DNA of 64,000 nt from an uncultured Mitsuokella sp. (GTDB lineage Bacteria > Bacillota > Negativicutes > Selenomonadales > Selenomonadaceae), in assembly GCA_945877355.1 (NCBI GenBank), contig CAMCRT010000001.1, positions 56,831-120,830 on the forward strand. Reading direction: 5' to 3'. The notes beneath the pieces were generated by a model, which saw nothing but the letters and a program-made list of their open reading frames with translations, was not told where the DNA came from and did not search any database. Both the position numbers and the translations under genes were made by a program. Below, one piece after another: positions 45,870-54,708 of this stretch (position 1 is its first letter; the number at the start of each line of letters is the position of its first letter).

Positions 45870-46426
45870 GCAAGAAATCAAAGGGGATCGCCCTCATCGT
45901 CCTCATCGCTCTCGTCGCCCTCGTCTACTGGGCCGTCTCCACTGTCCCGAAGCCTCCCGAGAAGATTATCGACGAGCCCTCCCACCACATGACCTACGAC
46001 AACAACACCATCACCGAGGAAAAGAACGGAAAGCGTATCTGGACCCTGAAGGCCGGCCGTATGGATGTGGACGTGGAGACCCAGGACGCGACCCTCACGG
46101 ATATCGAGGGGCAGTTCTTCGAGAAGGATGGCAGGACGCTGACCATCACGGCGAAGTCCGGCAAGTACACGGCCAAGACCCACGATATCGACATCGAGGG
46201 GAATGTGGTCATCAAGTCCAGCGACGGGGCCCGCCTCACAAGCGATGCGCTCCACTGGACCTCGTCCACTGAAAAGCTCGCCGCCGTGGGAAATGCCACG
46301 GCCAGCAAAGACGATATGCGCGCCACCGGAGACTCCATCGAGAGCACGGATGGCTTTGGGAAAATCAAGATTATCGGCCATGCACACCTGGAAAAGGGCG
46401 TGCAGGGGGAGGCATCAGAGCAATGA
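45866..46426 (+). CDS. lptC: LPS export protein LptC
   Basis: 186 aa with a single N-terminal membrane span (IALIVLIALVALVYWAV) and a periplasmic beta-jellyroll (YDNNTITEEKNGKRIWTLKAGRM, ATLTDIEGQFFEKDGRTLTI). It bridges LptB2FG and LptA. The start is TTG; the frame overlaps the acyltransferase stop (TTGA). It also overlaps lptA by 4 nt. Confidence 0.9.
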   Translation: MSKKSKGIALIVLIALVALVYWAVSTVPKPPEKIIDEPSHHMTYDNNTITEEKNGKRIWTLKAGRMDVDVETQDATLTDIEGQFFEKDGRTLTITAKSGKYTAKTHDIDIEGNVVIKSSDGARLTSDALHWTSSTEKLAAVGNATASKDDMRATGDSIESTDGFGKIKIIGHAHLEKGVQGEASEQ

Positions 46427-47112
46427 AAAACTGGAAAACACTGGCAGCCGCCGCTGCCGTCCTCGCCGTCACGACGACTCCGCTCTACGCCGCGGATAGC
46501 GCAGGGAAGCCCACGACCCTCGACGCGGATACGGTGGAGTACGATATGGGAAGCGGCCTCGTCACCGCCACGGGAAATGTCCTCATGAAGCAGGGCGACT
46601 CGAAGGTGACCGGCGCCCGGGCCACCTACAACCACGAGACCCAGGCCGGCCTCGTGGAGGGGAATGTCATCGCCGTCCACGCCGACATGCGCCTCACCTG
46701 CGCCCGGGTCACGACGGACGGCAAGGGCCACATGCAGGCCACTGGCGACGTCTACGGCACCCAGCAGGACAAGTCCTTCTCCGGGGAGCAGGTGGACTAC
46801 TACCCGAACCAAAGCGAGTACATCGTCATGGAAAAGGGCGGCTACATCAAGACGAGCGACGGCACCTTCACGGCAGCACGCCTGGAGGGCTGGCTTGCCA
46901 ATGAGCACTACGTGGGCACAGGCAACGCCCACGTGGTGAGCCCCGCCCGAGACATCGAAGCCGGCGGCGACACGCTGGACTACGACGGCAAGACGGCCGA
47001 GGGCAAGGCCGTCCTCACCGGCAACGCCTGGGCCACCCAGGGCAACAACACCCTTCATAGCAACCGCCTGACAATCTACCTTGCAAAAGACGGCAAGGCT
47101 GCGGTACAATAA
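46423..47112 (+). CDS. lptA: LPS periplasmic bridge protein LptA
   Basis: 229 aa: a cleavable signal peptide (to about residue 23, PLYAAD) and OstA-type repeats (TLDADTVEYDMGSGLVTATGNV, GARATYNHETQAGLVEGNV). It polymerises to carry LPS across the periplasm. It is longer than E. coli LptA (185 aa), adding about one repeat. LptD is not in the window. Confidence 0.9.
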   Translation: MKNWKTLAAAAAVLAVTTTPLYAADSAGKPTTLDADTVEYDMGSGLVTATGNVLMKQGDSKVTGARATYNHETQAGLVEGNVIAVHADMRLTCARVTTDGKGHMQATGDVYGTQQDKSFSGEQVDYYPNQSEYIVMEKGGYIKTSDGTFTAARLEGWLANEHYVGTGNAHVVSPARDIEAGGDTLDYDGKTAEGKAVLTGNAWATQGNNTLHSNRLTIYLAKDGKAAVQ

Positions 47113-47156
47113 ATAAGTAATTGCGTTTTGGAGCGGATGGAAGTTAGGTACGTTCC

Positions 47157-47326
47157 GTTCCGTGTACCCCACACTCACCCGTTCCGCAATCGACCGTGCG
47201 CTTATCTGCCTAAATACCGCCCTCCATTCAAAACGCGCTACGCTTGAACGGTGAATTCCGGGCGGGGGCAGAACGCGCACTTTCCTCGATTGCTCCACTT
47301 AAAGGTTCGCTGTGGGGTACACGAAC
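47157..47326. repeat. Family C long-hairpin repeat, copy 4 (reverse orientation)
   Basis: Arms CGTGTACCCCACA / TGTGGGGTACACG, GCAATCGA / TCGATTGC, GTGCGC / GCGCAC. It separates lptA from lptB within the operon-like run. Confidence 0.85.
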
Positions 47327-47384
47327 ATACTGCCTGCAAAAGGTACGAGTTAGCAATTTTCCGAAGCGGATAGGGAGTAGATCC

Positions 47385-48104
47385 ATGCATATAGAGGCAA
47401 AGAATCTTGTCAAGAAATTCAAGCAGCGTACGGTGGTGGACCGGGTCTCCCTGCGGGTGGAAAAGGGCGAGATCGTCGGCCTCCTGGGGCCTAATGGCGC
47501 CGGAAAGACCACATCCTTCTACATGATCATCGGCCTCGAGCACCCGGATAGCGGCAGCGTCTTCCTCTCCGACGTGGACATCACCCGGCTCCCCATGAAC
47601 GAGCGGGCCCGCCTGGGCATCAGCTACCTGACCCAGGAAGCCTCCATCTTCCGGAAGCTCACCGTCAAGGAAAACATCATGGCCATCCTGGAGACCACGA
47701 AGCTCTCCAAGGCCGAGCAGCGCACGAAATACGAGGAGCTCGTCCAGGAATTCCACATCGGCCACGTCACCGAGCGGAAGGGCACAGAGCTCTCCGGCGG
47801 CGAGCGGCGGCGCGTCGAAATCGCCCGCTGCCTCGCCCTGGAGCCCGAGTTCATCCTCCTGGACGAGCCCTTCGCCGGCGTCGACCCCCTGGCCGTCGCC
47901 GATATCCAGGAAATCATCGAGTACCTCAGGCAGCGGGGCATGGGCATCCTCATCACCGACCACAACGTGCGGGAGACCCTGAGCATCGTGGATCGGGCCT
48001 ATATCCTGAATGAGGGGAAGATCCTCCTGGAGGGCGATGCCGACACCATCGCGAAGAGCCCCGTCGCCCGCAAATTCTACCTGGGCGACAATTTCCGCCT
48101 GTAA
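47385..48104 (+). CDS. lptB: LPS export ABC transporter ATPase LptB
   Basis: 239 aa: Walker [11 protein letters not shown]-loop YLTQEASIF, signature LSGGERRR, Walker [15 protein letters not shown]-loop [10 protein letters not shown]. These and the total length are typical of LptB. It powers LPS extraction with the next gene product. Confidence 0.96.
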   Translation: MHIEAKNLVKKFKQRTVVDRVSLRVEKGEIVGLLGPNGAGKTTSFYMIIGLEHPDSGSVFLSDVDITRLPMNERARLGISYLTQEASIFRKLTVKENIMAILETTKLSKAEQRTKYEELVQEFHIGHVTERKGTELSGGERRRVEIARCLALEPEFILLDEPFAGVDPLAVADIQEIIEYLRQRGMGILITDHNVRETLSIVDRAYILNEGKILLEGDADTIAKSPVARKFYLGDNFRL

Positions 48105-48117
48105 GCTAGGAGCCTCT

Positions 48118-49317
48118 ATGCATATTCGAATCTTAGACCGCTACATCTTCCGCGAGGTTCTCGTCACCTTCTTCTTTAGTATCTGCGCCTTCTCCACCGT
48201 TTTCATCGGCTCGGGCACCCTCTTTCAGATCGCCCGCTACATCACGGACTACGGCGCCTCCCTTTCCTCCGTGGTGAAGATATTCGTGCTGGGGCTCCCG
48301 GGTGTCGTCATGTGGACATTCCCCATGTCCATGCTCTTGGCGAGCCTCCTCACCATGGGGCGCATGTCCTCGTCGTCGGAAATCACCGCCATGAAATCCT
48401 GCGGCGTGAGCTTTCCACGCATCGCCGCGCCGATCCTCCTCCTGGGCCTCGTGGTGAGCATCTTCGCCATGGCCTTCAACGAGTACGTGGTGCCCTGGGC
48501 CAACAACGCCTACCAGAACGTCATTTATTATGAAATCAAGGGAAACACCGGCATGAAATCCCAGGAGCACGTCATCCTGAAGGACATCAAGGAGGGCAGG
48601 ATCCAGCATCTCGCCTATGCCCGCTACTACAACGCGGATACGAATAAGCTCACCGGCGTGACGTTGCAGAACTTTAATCCAGACGGCAAGGTCGCCCAGG
48701 TGGAAAACGCCGAGTACGCTGAGTGGACGGGAAACTCCTGGACCATGCACAACGGCATGATCTACGATATCCAGGAGGGGAGCGATGCGACGCTCGCCAA
48801 GAGCATGCCCCGCACCACGAGCACGCTGACGGATGAGGAGACTGACCAGGAGACGGAGACGGACTCAGAGGCAAGACCCTCCGAGCAGACAAGTCACACC
48901 ATGCGTTTCGATACCCAGACACTCCCCATCGCGACGACGCCGAAGCAGATCGCCCGGGAGCAGAAGTCTGCGGAAGAGATGACCATGAAGGAGCTCCGGG
49001 CCCAGATCGACATCATGAAGAGCCAGTACGTGGACACGAAGAAGCTGGAGACGGAGCTCTATCAGCGGGTGACGATCCCGCTTGCCAGCCTCATCTTCGC
49101 CCTCGTGGGCGTGCCCCTTGGCCTCCAGCCCACGCGAAACAGCTCCTCTGCGGGCTTTGCCATGAGCGTCGTCATCATCTTCTTCTACTACGCCCTCATG
49201 ACCATGGGCAATGCGTTGGCCCGGGGCGGCATCCTCCCGGCGCTGCCTGCCGTCTGGATTCCAAATTTCGTCGGCCTCATCGCCGGGGCGATACTTTTCC
49301 GCCGCGCTTCGCGCTGA
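48118..49317 (+). CDS. lptF: LPS export permease of the LptF/LptG family
   Basis: 399 aa. Three membrane spans occupy the first 120 residues (ILDRYIFREVLVTFFFSICAF start is diagnostic), then a periplasmic beta domain with a polar acidic linker (TDEETDQETETDSEARPSEQ), and three C-terminal spans. Only one family member is present, so it may work as a homodimer with LptB, or a partner lies elsewhere. ATG at 48118 follows TAGGAG. Confidence 0.92.
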   Translation: MHIRILDRYIFREVLVTFFFSICAFSTVFIGSGTLFQIARYITDYGASLSSVVKIFVLGLPGVVMWTFPMSMLLASLLTMGRMSSSSEITAMKSCGVSFPRIAAPILLLGLVVSIFAMAFNEYVVPWANNAYQNVIYYEIKGNTGMKSQEHVILKDIKEGRIQHLAYARYYNADTNKLTGVTLQNFNPDGKVAQVENAEYAEWTGNSWTMHNGMIYDIQEGSDATLAKSMPRTTSTLTDEETDQETETDSEARPSEQTSHTMRFDTQTLPIATTPKQIAREQKSAEEMTMKELRAQIDIMKSQYVDTKKLETELYQRVTIPLASLIFALVGVPLGLQPTRNSSSAGFAMSVVIIFFYYALMTMGNALARGGILPALPAVWIPNFVGLIAGAILFRRASR

Positions 49318-49343
49318 ATATGTAAAAGAAAGGAGGGGCGTAT

Positions 49344-50573
49344 ATGTACGGCGTGTTTCTCATCGTTGTCCTCGTCATCACCGGCGGGGCCATCGCCTTT
49401 ATCGGCGACCGGCTCGGCACGAAGATCGGCAAAAAGCGCCTCTCCATCTTCGGCCTGCGCCCGCGCCATACCTCCATCCTCGTCACCATCGTCACGGGCC
49501 TCTGCATCACGGCAGCCACCTTCGGCATCATGGCGGCGGCCTCCGAAAATGTCCGCACGGCGCTCTTTGGCCTGGAAAAGCTCAATGCGCAGGTACAGAG
49601 GACCCAGCAGGAGCTGTCGAGAGCCTCGGAGGAGCTGGCGGACGCTCGCGCGCAAAAGGAAGTGGCGGACAATGAGCTCGCCACCTCGAAGGAGGATATC
49701 CGAAAGCTCAAGGCCGAACAGGAGGAGCTCCGCGCTGAGTCCGACCGGCTCCGGGCCGAGGGGCAGGCACTCCAGGTGGAAAACGCCGCGCTCTCCGCAG
49801 GCAATGCGGAGCTCGCCGCCGCCAATGAATCCCTGACGGGGGACAATATGCGCCTCTCGGGGGAGAACAAGGATCTCGGCAAGAAGAATGAGACCCTCAC
49901 CAATGAAAACAAATCCCTGGAAGAGCGGGCAGAGAACCTGGGCAAAGGCCTCGCCACCATGCGGGAGGGGGACATCGCCTTCCGGGCAGGAGAAATCCTC
50001 GCCTCCGGCGTCATTCGCAGCAACCGCCCCGAGGCAGAGATCCGGAAGGACTTTGAATCCCTGGCAGAGCTCGCCACCCGCAACGTTTCCCAGCGCCTCG
50101 GCACGAATGTGTCCGACGAGAATATCTGGCTCTACCAGCCGGAGTACAACGCGGCGATCCAGGAGATCGCCAAGAGCAAAAAGGATATGATCGTGCGCAT
50201 CGTGGCGGCAGGCAACCTGGTCCGCGGCGAGCCCATCCGCACATCCCTGGCACTCTATCCCAACAGCGTCATCTACAAGGACAAGGAGTTCATCCTGGCA
50301 CAGCCCGTCCACTTCAAGAGCGATGACGAAGCGGAAGGCGTCGTCATGAAGTTCCTCCACGACATTAACACAGCTGCCGTGGGGCGGGGCATGCTCCCCG
50401 ACCCGATCCGGGGGACCGTCGGCGTCATGGACGGCGCCCAGTTCTACAATATCGTCGGCGACCTAAAGCGCACCCGTGGCTCTGCCATCCTCTCCGCCTA
50501 CGCCAATGGCGCAACAGACGCCCAGGGCCCCCTGCGCCTCACCATACACGCCGAGGCCTCCGATGGACAGTAG
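49344..50573 (+). CDS. DUF3084 family membrane coiled-coil protein
   Basis: 409 aa. Two N-terminal membrane spans (about 4-22 and 46-66) flank the conserved GDRLGTKIGKKRLSIFGLRPRHTS loop. Residues 75-215 are a long coiled coil, and 215-400 form the globular DUF3084 domain (RAGEILASGVIRS, RGTVGVMDGAQFYNIV). Function is unknown. The GGAGG at the start is well spaced. Its neighbours suggest an envelope-linked role. Confidence 0.85.
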   Translation: MYGVFLIVVLVITGGAIAFIGDRLGTKIGKKRLSIFGLRPRHTSILVTIVTGLCITAATFGIMAAASENVRTALFGLEKLNAQVQRTQQELSRASEELADARAQKEVADNELATSKEDIRKLKAEQEELRAESDRLRAEGQALQVENAALSAGNAELAAANESLTGDNMRLSGENKDLGKKNETLTNENKSLEERAENLGKGLATMREGDIAFRAGEILASGVIRSNRPEAEIRKDFESLAELATRNVSQRLGTNVSDENIWLYQPEYNAAIQEIAKSKKDMIVRIVAAGNLVRGEPIRTSLALYPNSVIYKDKEFILAQPVHFKSDDEAEGVVMKFLHDINTAAVGRGMLPDPIRGTVGVMDGAQFYNIVGDLKRTRGSAILSAYANGATDAQGPLRLTIHAEASDGQ

Positions 50574-50582
50574 GAGGATATC

Positions 50583-50981
50583 GTGGAGCATACGAAACAT
50601 ATAGCAGCCCTGGATCCTGGTCGCGACAAATGCGGCTTCGCCGTCCTCGCGAGCACAGGCGATATCTTGCTCCAAAGAGTGCTTGAGACAGCAAAGCTCG
50701 AACAAGAGCTAAAAAAAGCCCAGCAAGAGCTGGGCTTTTCGCGCCTGATCCTAGGAAACGGCACCACAAGCAAAGAGGCAAAGGCCAGAATCGAAAAAGC
50801 CCTGCCCACCCTAGAAATCCAGGTCGTCGATGAGTACAAGACGACAGAGCAAGCGAGGAAGGAATACTGGCTATCCAATCCACCAAAGGGCCTTTGGAAG
50901 ATCGTCCCCACCACCATGCGCACCCCGCCCTGTCCCGTGGACGATTACGTGGCAGTTATTTTAGCCCGTAGATATTTGTAA
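50583..50981 (+). CDS. RuvX/YqgF-like RNase H-fold protein
   Basis: 132 aa starting at GTG. AALDPGRDKCGFAVLAS holds the first acidic residue of the RNase H fold, LILGNGTTSKEAKARIE matches the YqgF second motif, VVDEYKTTEQARKEYW the third, and VDDYVAVILARRYL the last Asp. It follows the DUF3084 gene by 9 nt with an AGGAGG and is presumably cotranscribed. It is diverged from canonical RuvX, so the role in pre-16S processing or junction resolution is uncertain. Confidence 0.75.
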   Translation: MEHTKHIAALDPGRDKCGFAVLASTGDILLQRVLETAKLEQELKKAQQELGFSRLILGNGTTSKEAKARIEKALPTLEIQVVDEYKTTEQARKEYWLSNPPKGLWKIVPTTMRTPPCPVDDYVAVILARRYL

Positions 50982-51090
50982 GGATATGAAGCGTGCTTTC
51001 GCGTATGGGTGAGGAATATCAAGTTTTCTGATTTTTTCATCGGGGCGAAAAGTAAGGTTATTTGATTGATAACATTGGAGTGAAAAGTAA

Positions 51091-51371
51091 GTTCGTGTGC
51101 CTTGCAATGAACCTTTAAGTGGAGCAATCGCGGAAAGTGTGCGTTCTGCCCCCGGCCGGAATCTTTCGTTCAAACGAGCGATAGCGAGTGCGTTTAAGAT
51201 GGAGGCCGGTATTTAAGCGGGGCGGTCAGCGTCAGCCAATCGCCTTCGGCTCTTGGGACGCTTTCGCGTGCGACCTGTTAGCCAATCAGAAAGCCTTTCG
51301 GCTTCCTTCTTGGACAGGTCAGCAAAGCGCACGGTCGCCTGCGAAACGGGTGAATGCAAGGTACACGGAAC
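51091..51371. repeat. Family C long-hairpin repeat, copy 5, interrupted
   Basis: Same arms as other copies (GTTCGTGTGCCTTGC / GCAAGGTACACGGAAC, GGCCGG core) but about 105 bp longer. Extra sequence at about 51220-51323 splits the right half between AAGCGG and AAGCGCAC. The remaining arms still pair. Confidence 0.85.
51220..51323. other. Insert with two CCAA/TTGG RNA motifs (copies 3 and 4)
   Basis: Copy 3 (51229-51261): GCGTC-AG-CCAA-TC-[GCCTTCGGC]-TC-TTGG-GACGC. Copy 4 (51272-51320): GACCTGT-TAG-CCAA-TC-[AGAAAGCCTTTCGGCTTCCT]-TC-TTGG-ACAGGTC. The core is identical to the two copies in the RNA at 26.4 kb; the outer and apical stems differ in sequence but stay paired. Confidence 0.65.
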
Positions 51372-51398
51372 GTCTTTAACCTCGGAGGAGAGCATACT

Positions 51399-51872
51399 AT
51401 GAGCAACTGTGAATGCAAGACCCAGACCCGCCCGGGCTGGGAAGAATACTTTCTTGACATCGCCCGCGCCGTCGGCCGCCGGGCCACCTGCCTGCGCCGT
51501 CGCTACGGCGCCATCATCGTCAAAGACCATATCATCGTCAGCACCGGCTACAACGGCGCCCCCCGTGGCGAGGCCAACTGCATCGACACTGGCATCTGCG
51601 AGCGCGAGCGCCTCCACGTCCCAAAGGGCGAGCGCTACGAGCTCTCCAAGGCCGTCCACGCCGAGCAGAACGCCATCATCAACGCCAGCCCCGCCGACAT
51701 GGAAGGCGCCACCATCTACATCGTGGGCGTCAACGCCGACGGCACCCTCGCCTCTGGCAAGCCATGCCTCCTCTGCCGACGCATGCTCGTCAATGCGAAA
51801 ATCAAGGAAGCCTGCTACTACGAGACCGACGGCAGCATCGTCCGCATCGCCCCCCAGGACATCCGAGACTGA
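51399..51872 (+). CDS. comEB: dCMP/cytidine deaminase family protein (ComEB-like)
   Basis: 157 aa. Zinc-binding HAEQNA and PCLLCRRM motifs and the RRYGAIIVKDHIIVSTGYNGAPRG substrate segment define a deoxycytidylate deaminase, which makes dUMP for ThyX. GGAGGAG precedes the ATG by about 9 nt. Confidence 0.92.
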   Translation: MSNCECKTQTRPGWEEYFLDIARAVGRRATCLRRRYGAIIVKDHIIVSTGYNGAPRGEANCIDTGICERERLHVPKGERYELSKAVHAEQNAIINASPADMEGATIYIVGVNADGTLASGKPCLLCRRMLVNAKIKEACYYETDGSIVRIAPQDIRD

Positions 51873-51878
51873 TTTATT

Positions 51879-51921
51879 CGATATAAAAGAGGCTATGGTC
51901 AACATAGCCTCTTTTATATCG
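51879..51921 (+). terminator. Terminator of the dCMP deaminase gene
   Basis: Perfect 19-bp inverted repeat: CGATATAAAAGAGGCTATG paired with CATAGCCTCTTTTATATCG, five-base loop. The T-run lies inside the 3' arm. Confidence 0.8.
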
Positions 51922-51941
51922 GAACCGTTAAGGACAGCATC

Positions 51942-52149
51942 AAGACTCCCTCCGACGCGCTACGCGCGCCACCTCCCTCGAGAGGGAGGCCGGCAAGACC
52001 CCCTATGTTCGCAATAGCAGCTACTGCCAGCCACTTGTTACGTCTCCACCAGTCGGCATGTTTGTTCCTTTCATTGCCAGAATGATGAGCCTAGCCTCGT
52101 CCCCCTCTCGAGGGGGATGGCCCGATAGGGTCAGGGGGAGTCTGCGAGA
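51942..52149. repeat. Family A/B REP-like pair, locus 6
   Basis: B unit (51942-51993) followed by A unit (52087-52149), both reversed relative to locus 1, so the pair as a whole is inverted. Confidence 0.8.
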
Positions 52150-52189
52150 AAGATGCAAACAGAATGCGGGACGGGATCCTTCCTCTTTT

Positions 52190-53146
52190 TTACTTGATGC
52201 CGGCACCGTCAAGGGCGCTGCGGACGCTCTTTGCTGCGGCGTGGAGCGCGGCGAGCTCCTCGTCGTTCAGATGGATCTCGAAGGCACGCATGACGCCGTC
52301 TGCGCAGATCATGCGGGGGATGGAGAGCGCCACGTCCTTGATGCCGTACTCGCCATTGAGGACAGCCGAGCAGGGGAGGATCGTGTGCTCATCGTAGAGC
52401 ACCGCCTTGATGTAGCGGCAGGCTGCCATGGCCACGCCCGTGTTCGTGAAGCCCTTGCGGTTAATGACATCGTATGCCACCTGCACCAGCTCCTGCTCCA
52501 CAGCCTTCTTGTCCAGGCGCTCCGTGTGGTGGAAATACTCATCGAGGTGCTCCAGCGAGAAGCCGGCGCAGCCCGTCGTCGACCAGGCCACAAAGGCATT
52601 GTTACCGTGCTCGCCCAGCACATAGCCCGAGATGTTCTTCGGATCCACCTGATACTTGTCCGCCAGGATCCGGCGGAAGCGGTACGTCTCCAGCAGCGTG
52701 CCCGTGCCGAGGATGAGGTTCCGCGGGTAGTCGAACTGGGTCGATACCACGTACGTCGCCACGTCCAGGGGGTTCGTGATCATGATGATCATGGCTTCCT
52801 TCGTGCGCTTCGTGATTTCCCCAAATACGCTCTGCATGATCTTTGCGTTCGTGCCCGCCAGCTTCAGGCGATCCGGCGTCTCGCCCGGGCGGATGGAGGG
52901 ACCGGCCGTGATGACGATGATGTTGGCATCCTTGCAGTCATCATAGTCGCCCAGGTGGAACTTGATGTTCGTGGAGTAGACGCAGGCCGTGGCATGGCTC
53001 GAGTCCTTTGCCTCGCCCCAGGCCTTGTCCTCGTTCAGGTCGATGAGGGCGACTTCCGTCGCCAGCTGGAAGTCCGCGATCTTGTTCGCCACAGCGGAGC
53101 CCACGTTCGAGGCACCGATGACGACGATCTTTCTGCGATTGTTCAT
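52190..53146 (-). CDS. ldh: L-lactate dehydrogenase
   Basis: 318 aa. NAD-binding KIVVIGASNVGSAVANKIAD, catalytic Asp/His pair region and LGEHGNNAFVAWS. The substrate-specificity loop reads AGPSIRPGETPDRLKL where most LDHs have AGANQKPGETRLDL, so the Gln and Lys of the loop are replaced. The protein closely resembles what I remember of the Selenomonas ruminantium lactate dehydrogenase. It reduces pyruvate at the end of glycolysis. GGAGG precedes the ATG at 53146. The promoter faces it on the minus strand; the gene is monocistronic. Confidence 0.88.
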   Translation of the reverse strand: MNNRRKIVVIGASNVGSAVANKIADFQLATEVALIDLNEDKAWGEAKDSSHATACVYSTNIKFHLGDYDDCKDANIIVITAGPSIRPGETPDRLKLAGTNAKIMQSVFGEITKRTKEAMIIMITNPLDVATYVVSTQFDYPRNLILGTGTLLETYRFRRILADKYQVDPKNISGYVLGEHGNNAFVAWSTTGCAGFSLEHLDEYFHHTERLDKKAVEQELVQVAYDVINRKGFTNTGVAMAACRYIKAVLYDEHTILPCSAVLNGEYGIKDVALSIPRMICADGVMRAFEIHLNDEELAALHAAAKSVRSALDGAGIK

Positions 53147-53199
53147 AATGTCCTCCTTCTTGTATATGAATTTGTGAAAAAAATCCCGAATGCACCTAT

Positions 53200-53228
53200 A
53201 GCGTATCACCCGAGAGAATGCTTGTCAA
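53200..53228 (-). promoter_or_regulatory. Promoter of ldh
   Basis: Minus-strand TTGACA, 17 bp, TACGCT. Confidence 0.65.
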
Positions 53229-53308
53229 CAAAAGTGCAGCAAAGAAATAGAAGCAATAGGAAAAGAACGAAATGGCTTAATTGCTTTGAATTTTACCCAT
53301 TGGTTCTA

Positions 53309-53337
53309 TTGTAATTCCTTGTATTTTATTATATGAT
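53309..53337 (+). promoter_or_regulatory. Promoter of mbl
   Basis: TTGTAA, 17 bp, TATGAT, 99 bp before the start codon. Confidence 0.55.
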
Positions 53338-53436
53338 GGAATGGCTAGGATATTTCATCCTACAAATTGCAGAGTATCCGATAGCGGTGAACGTAGGCCG
53401 CTTTTATAGATTCGTGGAAGGGGATATTGCCAGTCT

Positions 53437-54459
53437 ATGTTTGGAATGTCAATGGATATCGGAATCGACCTTGGCACGGCGAATGTGCTTGTCTATGTTC
53501 GCGGGAAGGGAATCGTCCTGCGGGAGCCCTCTGTCGTCGCTGTCAATAAAGATAAAAATACCGTGCTTGCCATCGGCGAGGAAGCCCGTCAGATGATCGG
53601 CCGCACCCCGGGAAATATCGTGGCGATCCGGCCCCTCCGGGACGGCGTCATCGCTGACTACGACATCACGGAGAATATGCTTCGCCACTTCATCGAGAAG
53701 GTCACAGGCCGCAGCTTCGTATTCCGTCCCCGCATCATGATCTGCATCCCCTCCGGCTGCACCATGGTGGAGCAGAGGGCCGTCCAGGAGGCCGCCGAGC
53801 AGGCAGGTGCCCGCCATGTGCAGCTCATCGAGGAGCCCCTGGCAGCTGCCCTCGGCGCCGGCCTCGACATCGTGGTGCCCCAGGGCTCCATGGTGGTGGA
53901 CATCGGTGGTGGCACCACGGATATCGCCGTCATCAGCCTCGGTGGCATCGTCACCAGCGCATCGCTGCGCATCGCCGGCGACCGGTTCGACTCCGACCTC
54001 ATCGCCTTCGTCCGGAAGGAATTCAACCTCATGATCGGCGAACGCACGGCAGAGGAGATCAAGTTCAACGTGGCGGCAGCCTTCCCCGGCGCCAGAAACA
54101 CCAGCATGGAAGTCCGGGGCCGGGACATGCTCACAGGCCTCCCGAAGACTGTGGAAGTCACCACCGACCAGACGGCAGCCGCCCTCGAGTCCTCCGTCAA
54201 CCGCATCGTGGAGGGGGTCAAGAAGGTCCTGGAGGAGACGCCCCCTGAGCTCTCCGCCGACATCATGAATGCCGGCATCATCATGACCGGCGGCGGTGCC
54301 ATGCTCTACGGCCTCGACGAGCTCATCCGCCGCGAGACCGACATCGCGACAGCCCTCGCCGAGGACCCCCTCTCCTGCGTAGCCCTAGGCTGCGGCAAAG
54401 CCCTCGACAGCCTCTCGAAGTTTGATGGCAAAGCCAACAATTTGAAACTTGGAAGATAA
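53437..54459 (+). CDS. mbl: MreB/Mbl rod-shape actin homologue
   Basis: 340 aa. Actin-fold phosphate loops IGIDLGTANVLVYVRGKGIVL and VVDIGGGTTDIAVISLGG, the adenosine motif GIIMTGGGAMLYGLDELI, and EEPLAAALGAG are conserved. It organises cell-wall synthesis at the membrane. Adjacency to flgF/flgG matches B. subtilis mbl-flhO-flhP, so Mbl is a better name than MreB. The start lacks a strong ribosome-binding site; ATGs at 53437, 53446 and 53452 are all possible. Confidence 0.93.
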   Translation: MFGMSMDIGIDLGTANVLVYVRGKGIVLREPSVVAVNKDKNTVLAIGEEARQMIGRTPGNIVAIRPLRDGVIADYDITENMLRHFIEKVTGRSFVFRPRIMICIPSGCTMVEQRAVQEAAEQAGARHVQLIEEPLAAALGAGLDIVVPQGSMVVDIGGGTTDIAVISLGGIVTSASLRIAGDRFDSDLIAFVRKEFNLMIGERTAEEIKFNVAAAFPGARNTSMEVRGRDMLTGLPKTVEVTTDQTAAALESSVNRIVEGVKKVLEETPPELSADIMNAGIIMTGGGAMLYGLDELIRRETDIATALAEDPLSCVALGCGKALDSLSKFDGKANNLKLGR

Positions 54460-54493
54460 ATAGCATAGCTACGAAGCAGATGAATGGTCGATA

Positions 54494-54665
54494 GCTACGT
54501 GTGTCCCTAAGCGAACCTTTGGTGGAACAGGCGAGGAAAGTGCGCGTTCCGCCCCGACCGGAATCTTTCGTCCAAACGAAGTGCGTTTAAGATGGAGGCC
54601 GGTAATTAAGCGGATAAGCGCACGGTCGCCTGTGGAACCCTTGGCGAGCGTGGGACATACGTAGC
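54494..54665. repeat. Family C long-hairpin repeat, copy 6
   Basis: Arms GCTACGTGTGTCCC / GGGACATACGTAGC, CAGGCGA / TCGCCTG, GTGCGC / GCGCAC. It sits between mbl and flgF. Confidence 0.85.
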
Positions 54666-54708
54666 GGTTGCAACACTATCGAAGAACATAATTAAAGGAA
54701 GGATATCT

